This document shows positions 19,301-26,494 of a stretch of DNA of 64,000 nt, in pieces. The notes under the pieces are model-generated. The model was not told the origin of the DNA and made no database searches. It was given only the letters and a program-made list of their open reading frames with translations. The DNA comes from Paenibacillus sp. FSL M7-0420. Its GTDB lineage: Bacteria > Bacillota > Bacilli > Paenibacillales > Paenibacillaceae. Each line of letters starts with the position of its first letter. Positions within the stretch are counted from its first letter, which is position 1. Both the position numbers and the translations under genes were made by a program. The stretch covers positions 2,294,001 through 2,358,000 of the forward strand of contig NZ_JBBOCJ010000001.1 of assembly GCF_038002345.1 (NCBI RefSeq), read 5' to 3'.

Positions 19301-19448
19301 GGTGATTATTGCCGCCACTGCCTTTGCCCGCAAGGAAGATGAAGAGATGTGCCTCCGGGCAGGGATGCAGGACTTTATTCCCAAGCCGATCCGTGGAGAT
19401 GAGCTGGACAGAGTGCTGAGGGAATGGTCCGGCAGCATCCGCAGATAG
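16365..19448 (+). CDS. Cytoplasmic multi-PAS hybrid sensor histidine kinase/response regulator
   Basis: A TTG start at 16365 is preferred: AGAGGAGG (16349-16356) lies 8 nt upstream, whereas ATG 16332 lies before that site and has none of its own. The 1027-residue protein contains five PAS/PAC units (~5-130, 130-255, 260-375, 380-500, 510-635), each ending in a DITE/DVTE-type stretch. A HisKA domain (H651 in IMSHELRTPMNG), an HATPase domain (NAVKFTEEGEVG; DTGIGIP; YGGTGLGLAIS) and a C-terminal receiver (D956 in FMDIQMPGMDG) follow. No membrane segment is seen, so it should sense an internal signal such as redox state, oxygen or a small ligand. There is no cognate output gene next to it. A TATAAT at 16315-16320 may be its -10. 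Confidence 0.92.
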   Translation: MSDTLFKHLYMRSSIGYAAVSITDGTMLMANPALCGMFGYTETELKELRYQDIVFPDEGSTLDHGQIVNYLISSPDMAVDTEKRFVHKNGEMLWVALHLFLIIDEQTGPPSHLVAEMTDITARKMAEKKIEEDHQLFELITEHTPDMISFADPDGTLRYVSPSVETLLGYTASEMIGRNKTDYYHEADALEMTEPGKLYSDSDTFIRRVRHKDGHYLWTQSSFQVVRNREGEVRQILTIAHDITERKKVEDMLAAAQELGQMGSWEWNSVHEQLIVSSQLMAIFELGGNCGNHTVIHYAQLLDCVVPEDLDRLREELRYTLKSGAKGEAIFRVKGSEERKSIYAHWEVILDASGKVQLIRGMVQDVTERERMEEQLRESENRYKSLFEYNPSAISAMDLQGYIQSMNASLEQLTGYSRETLMHSSYCEIIEEDELEHVNMRFLAAAGGMAQTFDTRVIRHDGERVEVGMIYVPMLIDSEVVGVFAITSDITEPKRYLEQIEKLSYEHALILNSVSEGIFGMNLEGETVFINPAASVMLGYNPGELAGNIKLHTIAQTWMDGELYPGGHRTLAELLKTNLSYEQEQEGIFWRQDGSSFLVKYRMTALYDNGEHKGAVVVFRDITEEKAVERAKESAEKADRAKSEFLAIMSHELRTPMNGIIGMADLLSGTELTEEQQYYTQIINKSGAALVHILNEVLDFSKIESGMMTLDLQPVDIRQVVQNVCELFYPRIQEKGLVLRSHIEPDIPAVVITDETRLRQVLVNLVGNAVKFTEEGEVGVSVKLEAAGEPGSLILRFSVTDTGIGIPQGSQNLLFQSFSQLDPSINRKYGGTGLGLAISKKLVELLDGAIGVNSVEGEGSEFYFTIGVMYSVEEPGQAQLAGAAATQEYKGGIFNLDYPEGQYGPLSILVAEDHPVNQQILQTFLKKRGYTSDLAVNGEQAVEAVRSRHYDLVFMDIQMPGMDGIEATRQIREAMGLSPVIIAATAFARKEDEEMCLRAGMQDFIPKPIRGDELDRVLREWSGSIRR

Positions 19449-19501
19449 TCTAGTAATATAAAAGGCCGGATAGCTGGCAGGCAAAGCAAGCGCTATTCAC
19501 G

Positions 19502-19554
19502 TTGACAGCTTTCCCTTGTCTGCATTACTATTATATAAATCGTAAGAATTACGA
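19502..19554 (+). promoter_or_regulatory. Promoter with Zur-like operator
   Basis: TTGACA (19502-19507), an 18-bp spacer and TACTAT (19526-19531) are followed by TCGTAAGAATTACGA (19540-19554). The last matches the Bacillus Zur core TCGTAATNATTACGA with one mismatch. Distance from -10 to box differs by only 1 bp from the perfect Zur promoter at 23083-23136. The operator would cover the transcription start of the NusG-II gene. Confidence 0.6.
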
Positions 19555-19585
19555 ATATATAACGGTAAGCGAAAGGGTCAATAGA

Positions 19586-19990
19586 GTGAAAACGATGAAG
19601 CGCGGAGATTTCCTGCTGATTCTCATTGTATTGCTGGCTGCCGGTTCCATCTACGGCTACAAGTGGTTCTCTAACCACAATCATCCGTATAAGCAAGGGG
19701 AGCTGGAGGCCGTAATCACCGTGAACGGCAAAGCCTACAAGACTGTACAGCTGACCAAGGAAGAGCAGATTATTGATATCCGCACCAGATATGGTCATAA
19801 CACGCTGAAGGTATTCGATTATGGTATTCAGATGACCTATTCGGATGCTCCCCTGACCATTGCGCTGGACATGGGATTCATCTCCCGGCCGAAGCAGCAG
19901 ATTATCTGTATTCCGGCTCGTCTCCTGGTGGAAATCTCGAACCCGGAGTCTTCGCTGGAGGATGACGACGCGCTGGATGCGGTCATCTAG
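19586..19990 (+). CDS. NusG domain II-containing membrane-anchored protein
   Basis: 134 residues from GTG 19586 (AAAGGG 8 nt upstream); ATG 19595 is an alternative. An N-terminal helix (GDFLLILIVLLAAGSIYGY) anchors a small extracytoplasmic beta domain of the NusG domain II family (TVNGKAYKTVQLTKEEQII; NTLKVFDYGIQM; KQQIICIPARLLVEI). These proteins are not transcription factors and their function is poorly known. The gene sits alone after the hybrid kinase. The Zur-like box in its promoter suggests it is made when zinc is scarce, which would be unusual for this family. Its stop abuts the stop of the convergent TIGR03943 gene with no bases between. Confidence 0.75.
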   Translation: MKTMKRGDFLLILIVLLAAGSIYGYKWFSNHNHPYKQGELEAVITVNGKAYKTVQLTKEEQIIDIRTRYGHNTLKVFDYGIQMTYSDAPLTIALDMGFISRPKQQIICIPARLLVEISNPESSLEDDDALDAVI

Positions 19991-20848
19991 TCAAGGCTGC
20001 AGCTCTGTCCATGCCGCTGCGGCATCGGCGTTCGTGTACACATAAGGTGTGGACGGTGCTGCCACTGCGGTTATGCTCTGCGGAGCGATCTGCAGAGTCT
20101 CTACGCCCTCATGGGACGTCACATGAAGCTTGCCCCGAACCTCAATCCAGGTATCGGCGGGCAGGCTTATTTGTGTACCCGGCTCTAGGAGAATGCCAAA
20201 AGGAGTGGCATCTGCCGTACAGCACTGGACCAGGAAGCGGCTGACTGCGTAGCCGGATTGGCCGGACCCTTGCGGCTCACGGTACAGGAAGCCTGATACA
20301 GAGATCTCCTTACCCTCGAATTGCGATTTGTACAGGTTAAGGGCGCCCAGCGTTTCCGAGAAAATCTCAGGGAACACAGGGATGACGGGCTGCCTGTAGA
20401 GCTGGCCGGCCAGCTCTGCAAATTCAGCCTCATAAGGGTTGGCCGGTGTGAAGCTAGCCCTGGTGCCGGGCTCAACGGCAGTGTAAGACAGGGCAAGGCC
20501 CTTCTTGGCCGCTGCGGCACTGCCGAGTGCCCGGTCGGGCAGCAGGAACCCGAGCAACAACGGGAGCAGGAACAGGCTGTACAGCGCGGAGCTGCCCAGG
20601 AATGAACGGGGCAGGCGGTGCTCGCAATCGCACAGGGCAGAGCTTCTGCCAAGCACAGCTTGGAGCCCGAGGCTGAGCGCCATCAGGGAGAGCGGAACCG
20701 GGCATAATCTGATCCAGCGGGCCAGCTTAGGAGCAACATAATAATGGAGGGCATCCAGCTGGACCAGATGTCCGATATAGAGGGCGAAGGCGAGCAGAAT
20801 AACCGCCCTGAGTATATAGTGAAACCGGATGCTTCCAGAGCTATTCAT
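19991..20848 (-). CDS. ycgQ: TIGR03943/DUF1980 (YcgQ-like) membrane protein
   Basis: ATG 20848 is chosen because AGGAGG lies 6 nt upstream; an earlier frame start at 20935 has no such site and would overlap the permease. The 285-residue protein has four N-terminal membrane segments (ILRAVILLAFALYIGHLV; LCPVPLSLMALSLGLQ; ALYSLFLLPLLLGFLLP). A C-terminal soluble domain (~130 residues) holds short beta segments (KEISVSGFLYREP; TWIEVRGKLHV; LQIAPQSITAV). It is the last gene of a GTPase-permease-YcgQ operon. YcgQ/YcgR homologues are recalled to accompany COG0523 GTPases; a role in metal movement is inferred, not shown. Confidence 0.78.
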   Translation of the reverse strand: MNSSGSIRFHYILRAVILLAFALYIGHLVQLDALHYYVAPKLARWIRLCPVPLSLMALSLGLQAVLGRSSALCDCEHRLPRSFLGSSALYSLFLLPLLLGFLLPDRALGSAAAAKKGLALSYTAVEPGTRASFTPANPYEAEFAELAGQLYRQPVIPVFPEIFSETLGALNLYKSQFEGKEISVSGFLYREPQGSGQSGYAVSRFLVQCCTADATPFGILLEPGTQISLPADTWIEVRGKLHVTSHEGVETLQIAPQSITAVAAPSTPYVYTNADAAAAWTELQP

Positions 20849-20885
20849 GCAGATCCTCCTCCAGATATTCGGAATTTCAGGGCAG

Positions 20886-21875
20886 CTACAGCCAGAATGA
20901 AGCGAGCACGGAGCCGGTGAAGACGGCCGCGGCAATGAGGAAGAACAGGTACAGGGCGAATCGGGTTTTGAACAGCGCGAGCAGCATCAGGGCGTTCTTG
21001 AAATCGAGCATCGGTCCCAGCACCATGAAGGCGAGCAGCGCCCCGGCCGGGAAGGTATGCAGGAAGGTGGACGCAACGAAGGCGTCGGAGGTAGAGCAGA
21101 GCGAGAGTGCGAAGGCCAGTCCCATCATGAACACGTAGGAGCCGAGCGGACGGTCACCAATGGCGGACAGGCTGCTCTGATTCATGAAGGTCTGGATTCC
21201 CGCAGTCAGCAGACAGCCGATGATCAGGAATTTGCCCATCTCAAAAAATTCATCCGACGTATGCACCAGGACCGCCGCCGCCCGTCCCCCGCGTAGTGTG
21301 CCATGCTGCTCTTCGCTTCCCTCCCGGCGGATGGACAGGCGCAGCGGCGATCTGCGGACGGTCCCGTAGATGATCAGGCCAATGCATGCCGCTACGGCAA
21401 AAGCCAGTCCCATCCGGGTGTAGGCCAGCTCCGGATGGGAGCGGAAGGCTGTCAGGGTTGCTCCGTAGACGACCGGATTGAGGATCGGACCGGACAGAAT
21501 GAAGACGATGGCAACGTAGAGCGGCATCCCTTTGTGCATGAGGCGGCGGACCAGCGGAATCATCCCGCATTCACAGACGGGGAAGAGTATCCCGAGCAGG
21601 CAGCCGAAGAGAATTGCCGGAAGCGCGCGGCGCGGAATCCAGCGTGAGATCAGCTCGTCCGGCACGAAGACGCGGAGCAGGGAAGAGAGCAGCGCGCCCA
21701 GCAGGACAAACGGCAAAGCCTCCAGCAGAATGCCGAGGAATGCGGTTTTGAACGTGTCAACATAGCCGTTGTCCAGCAGGCTTAGATGCCCGGGCAGCCA
21801 CAGACTGCCCGCTGTGAGCAGAAAAGCGGCGGAAAAGAGCAGCGGCAATATTTTAAACGGCGTAAGGGTTGTCAA
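20886..21875 (-). CDS. ycgR: UPF0718/DUF318 (YcgR-like) permease
   Basis: A predicted inner-membrane permease of ~329 residues with about eight helices. A hallmark FPVCECGMIPLVRRLMHKGMP sits around residue 110, and a second conserved patch (LSGPILNPVVYGATL) follows; the CECG pair could hold a metal. The first start is uncertain: TTG 21875 has GGAAGGAG 11 nt upstream, while GTG 21899 has no visible site. Pairing with a YcgQ-like partner is typical of this family, and the gene follows a COG0523 GTPase by about 30 bp. Zinc-linked transport is inferred from the neighbours. Confidence 0.8.
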   Translation of the reverse strand: MTTLTPFKILPLLFSAAFLLTAGSLWLPGHLSLLDNGYVDTFKTAFLGILLEALPFVLLGALLSSLLRVFVPDELISRWIPRRALPAILFGCLLGILFPVCECGMIPLVRRLMHKGMPLYVAIVFILSGPILNPVVYGATLTAFRSHPELAYTRMGLAFAVAACIGLIIYGTVRRSPLRLSIRREGSEEQHGTLRGGRAAAVLVHTSDEFFEMGKFLIIGCLLTAGIQTFMNQSSLSAIGDRPLGSYVFMMGLAFALSLCSTSDAFVASTFLHTFPAGALLAFMVLGPMLDFKNALMLLALFKTRFALYLFFLIAAAVFTGSVLASFWL

Positions 21876-21906
21876 GGGTTCATCGGCTCCTTCCCGCACA
21901 GGGTTC

Positions 21907-22944
21907 TTAGCTGAATAACGACGCCCAGCTGCGGCTGATTGCCTTCTCGTCCAGATTCAGACCGATGCAGACGATATAAGGCTGGCCCGGGTAGCTTGAT
22001 ACCTCCCAGGAAATACGGTTACCCGCCAGCTGCACCAATTGCACGGACTCCCGGCCTGCCAGCCGTACATGGCCCTTGGCCCGGAGCAGACTGTAGCCCC
22101 ATTGCCGCAAAAATTGCTCCAGCTCCTCCTGACGGAGGCTCCCGGTCCATGCCGGGGGAACGGTTAACGTCACTGCTGCCACTTGGGCGAAAGAGCCGTC
22201 CGTTTCGGATTCAGGCTCATGTACTGCCGCCATGCTGCCGCCGCTCCTACTGCCCGTGTTCATCCGCTGGAGGGTGGCGCCGCTGATATTGCCGGGACCG
22301 CGCCGGGGAGCAGAGCCCTTAAATCCGCGTACAGCGATGCCTGTCAGCAGCGGGGCGAGATTAATCTGGCTGTAGTGGGTGAATACAATCTCGGATTCCG
22401 AATTTTGCTTGTAGACCATCTTCTCAATCTTCCACAGAGTCTCCGGTTCTACCAGATCGCTTTTGTTGACGATGATGAGATCAGCGGTGGTGATCTGCTT
22501 GCGCAGGGTGCGGACGAGCTGCTTGTCGGACGAGAAGCGGCTGCTGTACTCCAGTGCATTCTCGGCATCCAGCAGTGTAATGGCGTGGTGCAGCTGCAGC
22601 CGGTCTGCCAGCGCCGGTGCCAGCAGCGACTTCGCGATCTCGTCCGGGTCAGCTACCCCTGTAAGCTCGATGTAGATGATATCCGGGCGGCGCATAAGCA
22701 GGGCGGTCAGGCTGCGCGGCAGCTCCTCCTTGCGGCTGCAGCAGATACAGCCGTCCAGCAGCTTTTCCACACTTGTGCCGGTACTCTCCTGCAGGATATA
22801 GCCGTCCACATCCTTTGCGCCCAGCTCATTCATGATAACCCCCGGGTTCAGCCCTCTCCGTTGGCTCTCCTTCAGCAGACTCAGCAGCAGGGTTGTCTTT
22901 CCGCTCCCCAGAAATCCGCTCAGTATAATCACAGGTATCTTCAT
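21907..22944 (-). CDS. COG0523 (CobW/YjiA-type) GTPase, metallochaperone candidate
   Basis: 345 residues with all hallmarks of COG0523 G3E GTPases: P-loop [11 protein letters not shown] (~10-20), metal-site CICC (in DGCICCSRKEEL, ~66-70), IELTGVADP, the specificity motif NKSD and a C-terminal CobW domain. The sequence between CICC and the C-domain differs clearly from the second GTPase at 23358, so the two are not a recent duplication. It heads an operon with the YcgR- and YcgQ-like proteins and is transcribed away from the L33/ZigA operon; the shared 215-bp gap holds a perfect Zur box, 174 bp from this start. Likely a zinc-starvation GTPase delivering metal to a client; the client is unknown. 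Confidence 0.87.
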   Translation of the reverse strand: MKIPVIILSGFLGSGKTTLLLSLLKESQRRGLNPGVIMNELGAKDVDGYILQESTGTSVEKLLDGCICCSRKEELPRSLTALLMRRPDIIYIELTGVADPDEIAKSLLAPALADRLQLHHAITLLDAENALEYSSRFSSDKQLVRTLRKQITTADLIIVNKSDLVEPETLWKIEKMVYKQNSESEIVFTHYSQINLAPLLTGIAVRGFKGSAPRRGPGNISGATLQRMNTGSRSGGSMAAVHEPESETDGSFAQVAAVTLTVPPAWTGSLRQEELEQFLRQWGYSLLRAKGHVRLAGRESVQLVQLAGNRISWEVSSYPGQPYIVCIGLNLDEKAISRSWASLFS

Positions 22945-23082
22945 GGCTCACTCTCCCGCTCCAATAGTACCGTCCCCATAAGAAGGCGGCCAAGCCGCTT
23001 CCGCTTGTAATTCCATCTATACGTCAAGCTTATTCAGGAAAGAACACTAATCTAAGAGAGTCCAAATGTTCCTGGACAGCTG

Positions 23083-23136
23083 TTGACAGCGGAGGGCGGG
23101 AGCGTGTAGAATGTGTAAATCGTAATAATTACGATT
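23083..23136 (+). promoter_or_regulatory. Sigma-A promoter with perfect Zur box
   Basis: TTGACA (23083-23088), an 18-bp spacer and TAGAAT (23107-23112) are followed directly by a perfect 9-1-9 palindrome AATCGTAATAATTACGATT (23118-23136). This equals the Bacillus Zur consensus and overlaps the expected start point. Zinc-loaded Zur bound here would block transcription of L33 and ZigA. It also lies in the only gap from which the divergent GTPase operon could start. Confidence 0.85.
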
Positions 23137-23159
23137 AAATAGAAGGGAGCTTGATTGAA

Positions 23160-23309
23160 ATGAGAGTAATCGTTACCTTAGCCTGTACAGAGACGGGCGA
23201 CCGCAACTACACCACTACGAAGAATAAGAGAACGACACCGGAACGCCTGGAGATGAGAAAATATTGCCCGCGCCTGAAGCGCATCACGCTGCACCGGGAG
23301 ACCCGCTAA
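23160..23309 (+). CDS. rpmG: Ribosomal protein L33, zinc-independent paralogue
   Basis: A 49-residue protein beginning [17 protein letters not shown] and ending LHRETR, clearly L33. In the zinc-ribbon form the first pair is CxxC; here the second Cys is Thr (CTET), and the second pair is reduced to a single Cys (YCPRL), so zinc cannot be bound by four cysteines. Such C-minus paralogues replace the zinc form during zinc starvation and free the metal. The gene starts 24 bp after a perfect Zur box, with GAAGGGAGC as ribosome binding site. It is co-transcribed with the ZigA GTPase 48 bp downstream. Confidence 0.93.
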   Translation: MRVIVTLACTETGDRNYTTTKNKRTTPERLEMRKYCPRLKRITLHRETR

Positions 23310-23357
23310 GCTGCGGAGTGTTTCTAGCATGAAAATATAAAGTACAAGGAGAATACA

Positions 23358-24566
23358 ATGGACAAAATTCCTGTAACAGTGCTAAGCGGATATCTTGGCT
23401 CCGGCAAGACTACACTGCTCAATCATATTTTGCATAACCGTGAGGGCCTGAAGGTCGCTGTTATCGTCAATGATATGAGTGAAGTGAATGTGGATGCGAA
23501 TCTGGTGAAATCCGGCAGCAGCCTCTCCCGCACCGAGGAGAAGCTGGTGGAGATGTCCAATGGCTGCATCTGCTGCACCCTGCGCGATGACCTGCTGCGC
23601 GAAGTGAATCATCTCGCCTCGGAGGGGCGCTTCGATTACATTCTGATCGAATCCTCCGGGATCAGCGAGCCGGTCCCGGTGGCTCAGACCTTCACTTACC
23701 CGAACCCGGAGCTGGATATCGACCTGACAGAGCTGGCCCGGCTGGACACGATGGTTACGGTGGTCGATGCCAACCGCTTCTGGCATGATTTCGCCTCGGG
23801 CGACAGTCTGCTGGACCGCAATATGATGGCGGGCGAAGGCGACTTCCGGGATATCGTCGATCTGCTGATTGATCAGATCGAGACCTGTGATGTGCTGCTG
23901 CTCAACAAGTGTGATCTCGTGGAGGAGGCAGAGCTGAACAAGCTGGAGGCCGTTCTGCGCAGTCTTCAGCCGCGCGCGAAGATCATCCGTACGGTGAACG
24001 CACAAGTGGAGCTATCCGAGATTCTGAATACGGGATTATTCGATTTCGAACAGACCAGCCAGTCGTCCGGCTGGATCGCAGAGCTTGCCAAAGAGGAACA
24101 CACACCGGAGACTGAGGAATACGGCATCACCTCCTTCGTCTACCGCCGGAGAGTACCGTTCCACCCGCAGCGGCTGAGCTTCTTCTTCAGTAACTGGCCC
24201 TCTGAGGTTGTCCGGGCAAAAGGGTTAGTCTGGCTGGCAGCCAGCGGTGATCTGGCAGCGACCATCAGCCAGGCAGGGCCGTCGATCCAGTTCGGTCCCG
24301 CCGGTTATTGGCTGGCTACCCTGCCGGAGCAGCAGCAGCAGGAAGTGCTGGCTGCGGAACCGGATGTGCTGGCGAAGTGGGACGGGCAGTGGGGAGACCG
24401 GCTGAATGAGATCGTCTTCATCGGAGTTCAGATGAACCGTGAGGATATCGAAGCCCGCCTGGACCGCTGCCTGCTGACCGCAGAGGAGATGAAGCAGGAC
24501 TGGACGGCATTCAACAACCCGCTTCCTTGGCCTGTCGAGGAGCTGCTTGCTGCCGGACAGGAATAG
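23358..24566 (+). CDS. zigA: ZigA/YciC-type COG0523 GTPase
   Basis: 402 residues. P-loop [15 protein letters not shown] (~10-24), metal site [13 protein letters not shown] (~72-84), [16 protein letters not shown] (~96-111) and LLNKCDLV are the signature of the Zur-regulated ZigA (formerly YciC) group. A long C-terminal CobW domain ends in the ZigA-like stretch [20 protein letters not shown]. In B. subtilis ZigA delivers zinc to a GTP cyclohydrolase under starvation. ATG 23358 has AAGGAG upstream. It follows L33 in one operon and ends at a strong terminator. Confidence 0.9.
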   Translation: MDKIPVTVLSGYLGSGKTTLLNHILHNREGLKVAVIVNDMSEVNVDANLVKSGSSLSRTEEKLVEMSNGCICCTLRDDLLREVNHLASEGRFDYILIESSGISEPVPVAQTFTYPNPELDIDLTELARLDTMVTVVDANRFWHDFASGDSLLDRNMMAGEGDFRDIVDLLIDQIETCDVLLLNKCDLVEEAELNKLEAVLRSLQPRAKIIRTVNAQVELSEILNTGLFDFEQTSQSSGWIAELAKEEHTPETEEYGITSFVYRRRVPFHPQRLSFFFSNWPSEVVRAKGLVWLAASGDLAATISQAGPSIQFGPAGYWLATLPEQQQQEVLAAEPDVLAKWDGQWGDRLNEIVFIGVQMNREDIEARLDRCLLTAEEMKQDWTAFNNPLPWPVEELLAAGQE

Positions 24567-24590
24567 CTGCTTCTGTAAATGATAGTCTGC

Positions 24591-24626
24591 AAAGCCGGAA
24601 TCCTTTGTGCGGATTCCGGCTTTGTG
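24591..24626 (+). terminator. Intrinsic terminator after zigA
   Basis: AAAGCCGGAATCC (24591-24603) pairs perfectly with GGATTCCGGCTTT around a 7-nt loop. The stem's own TTT end and TGTG follow. It lies 24 bp after the stop and isolates the L33-zigA operon from znuCBA. Confidence 0.75.
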
Positions 24627-24745
24627 CTGAATAGGGATTACGCGCAACGAAGGCGCGTGGGCAAAGGCGAATGTATGCGAAAAACTCGGATCGAATAAGG
24701 TTAATCAGTGCGATTACGATTAATTTATGGTTTTGGGTTTACAAA

Positions 24746-24800
24746 TAGTAATGATTACGATAATATCAATGAAGTTGAAACATAATCGTAAAAATTACGA
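24746..24800 (+). promoter_or_regulatory. Tandem Zur-like boxes upstream of znuCBA
   Basis: Two one-mismatch copies of TCGTAATNATTACGA lie 40 bp apart: TAGTAATGATTACGA (24746-24760) and TCGTAAAAATTACGA (24786-24800). A further half-site (GATTACGATTAA) is at 24712. TTGAAA (24775-24780) is a possible -35, with the second box between it and an AATAAT at 24800-24805. The remaining 408-bp gap (24567-24974) contains only the zigA terminator and the leader to the start at 24975. Confidence 0.72.
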
Positions 24801-24974
24801 ATAATAATTAATACTTCATTTGTTTAATCCGTGGAACAGGGTTGGGCCGAATTACAAGTGTCTAACAATAGACGCAGCAGTAACTACGCCAGCAGCCGTA
24901 GGACCAAGCACGGAATCAGGTACGGGAGCGTGATGGCAGCGCCACGGCGTGCTGGAAAGAGAGGGGGAGGAACG

Positions 24975-25682
24975 ATGATTTTGTCATCCATCAGGGATGT
25001 GGTATTCGGTTACGGGGATGAGCCGGTCATTGACCGCTTGTCGCTGGATCTGGAGGCCGGACAGTTCATTGGGATTACCGGACCGAACGGGGCAGCGAAG
25101 ACCACGCTGCTGAAGCTGATGCTGGGCCTGCTGAAGCCTTGGAGCGGAACGGTTACGCTGAACCGGGAAATTACCGGAGGGGGCAGGCTTACAATCGGGT
25201 ATGTGCCGCAGCAGGTAGCCTCCTTCAATGCCGGATTTCCGAGCAAGGTGATTGAGCTGGTCCGTTCCGGCTGCTATTCGGGGCTGGGATTGTTCCGCCG
25301 CTTCACTAAGGAACAGGAGGCGCTCGTCGAGAGCAGCCTGCGGCAGGTGGAGATGTGGGAGTACCGTAACCGGAGAATCGGCGAGCTGTCAGGCGGACAG
25401 AAGCAGCGGATCTGCATCGCCCGCGCGCTGGCCCAGCAGCCGCAGGTGCTGGTACTGGATGAGCCGGTAACCGGGATGGATGCTGCCAGCCGCACCGGAT
25501 TCTATGAGCTGATGCGGCATTATGTCAGCCGCCACGGCCGGACCGTCATTATGGTTACACACGGCCTGGAAGAGACAAGTTCCTATCTGGATACCGTGAT
25601 TACGCTGGAACGCAAGGAGCAGGAGGGCTGGACATGCTTGGTTACGAATTCATGCAACGCGCATTTTGGGCAGGAGGCCTGA
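24975..25682 (+). CDS. znuC: Zinc ABC transporter ATP-binding protein
   Basis: 235 residues from ATG 24975 (GGGGGAGG just upstream); longer frames starting at 24831 lack a ribosome binding site. It has Walker A GPNGAAKTTLLKLMLG, signature LSGGQKQRICIARAL, Walker B VLVLDEPVTGMD and switch His (MVTHGLEE). The Walker A has Ala where most ATPases have Gly (GAAKTT); this variant is, as recalled, common in AdcC/ZnuC proteins. It is the energising subunit of the zinc importer and overlaps the permease gene by 49 bp. Zur-like boxes precede the operon. Confidence 0.9.
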   Translation: MILSSIRDVVFGYGDEPVIDRLSLDLEAGQFIGITGPNGAAKTTLLKLMLGLLKPWSGTVTLNREITGGGRLTIGYVPQQVASFNAGFPSKVIELVRSGCYSGLGLFRRFTKEQEALVESSLRQVEMWEYRNRRIGELSGGQKQRICIARALAQQPQVLVLDEPVTGMDAASRTGFYELMRHYVSRHGRTVIMVTHGLEETSSYLDTVITLERKEQEGWTCLVTNSCNAHFGQEA

Positions 25683-26494
25683 TCGGGCTGATTGGACCCT
25701 TGCTGGGAGTCTACCTGATGCTGCGCAGGCAGGTACTGATGGCCGATACGCTGTCGCATGTCTCCCTTGCCGGAGTAGCACTGGGTTCCGTACTGGGATG
25801 GAATCCTGCTCTGAGCGGATTCGCTGTAGCTGTAGCAGGAGGGCTGATTATTGAACAGCTGCGCCGCTCTTACCGTACATACAGCGAGCTTCCGGTTGCT
25901 ATTATTATGACCTCCGGTCTGGCGCTGGCCGTCGTGCTGATGAGCCTGAAGCAGAATCTGACCAAGAGCTTCAGCTCCTATCTGTTCGGCTCCATCGTTG
26001 CCGTAAGTGATACTCAGCTTAAGCTGATCGCCGTGGTGGCCGCAGCCGGTCTTCTCTACTTCATCATTCTGCGCCGCCCATTGTACAGCCTGACCTTCGA
26101 CGAAGAGACGGCCGCTATCAGCGGTGTCCGTACCGGGTGGTTGTCCTTCTCGTTCGCCGTCCTAACCGGCATGACCGTTGCCGCAGCTATGCCGGTGGTG
26201 GGTGTGCTGCTCGTATCCGCTCTGATTGTGCTGCCCGCTTCTATAGCGCTGCGGATTGCATCGGGCTTCACGGCAGCCATAATGATCTCCGTCGGCGTGG
26301 GATTGACCGGTGTGTTCAGCGGGCTTACAGCTTCCTACTATATTAACACGCCTCCAGGAGGCACGATTGCACTCATTCTGCTGGTATTTCTGCTAGCTGC
26401 CATTACCGTACAGAAGCTGATCCGGTTGCAAAGCCGCCGGAGCCTGTATTCCTCCAAAGCCAATGAAGAAAAGGGGTCTCACAACATATGTTAA
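25634..26494 (+). CDS. znuB: Zinc ABC transporter permease
   Basis: A 286-residue ABC-3-type membrane protein with about eight helices. It begins with MLGYEFMQRAFWAGGLIGLI and carries the family stretch MADTLSHVSLAGVALG, typical of manganese/zinc permeases. ATG 25634 has GGAGG 9 nt upstream and lies inside the end of znuC, giving tight translational coupling. It forms the zinc channel together with ZnuC, fed by the ZnuA lipoprotein. Confidence 0.92.
   Translation: MLGYEFMQRAFWAGGLIGLIGPLLGVYLMLRRQVLMADTLSHVSLAGVALGSVLGWNPALSGFAVAVAGGLIIEQLRRSYRTYSELPVAIIMTSGLALAVVLMSLKQNLTKSFSSYLFGSIVAVSDTQLKLIAVVAAAGLLYFIILRRPLYSLTFDEETAAISGVRTGWLSFSFAVLTGMTVAAAMPVVGVLLVSALIVLPASIALRIASGFTAAIMISVGVGLTGVFSGLTASYYINTPPGGTIALILLVFLLAAITVQKLIRLQSRRSLYSSKANEEKGSHNIC

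Noticed and set aside
24712..24722. Third Zur box before znuCBA
   Set aside because: Only the right half (ATTACGATT) is good; the left half does not match.
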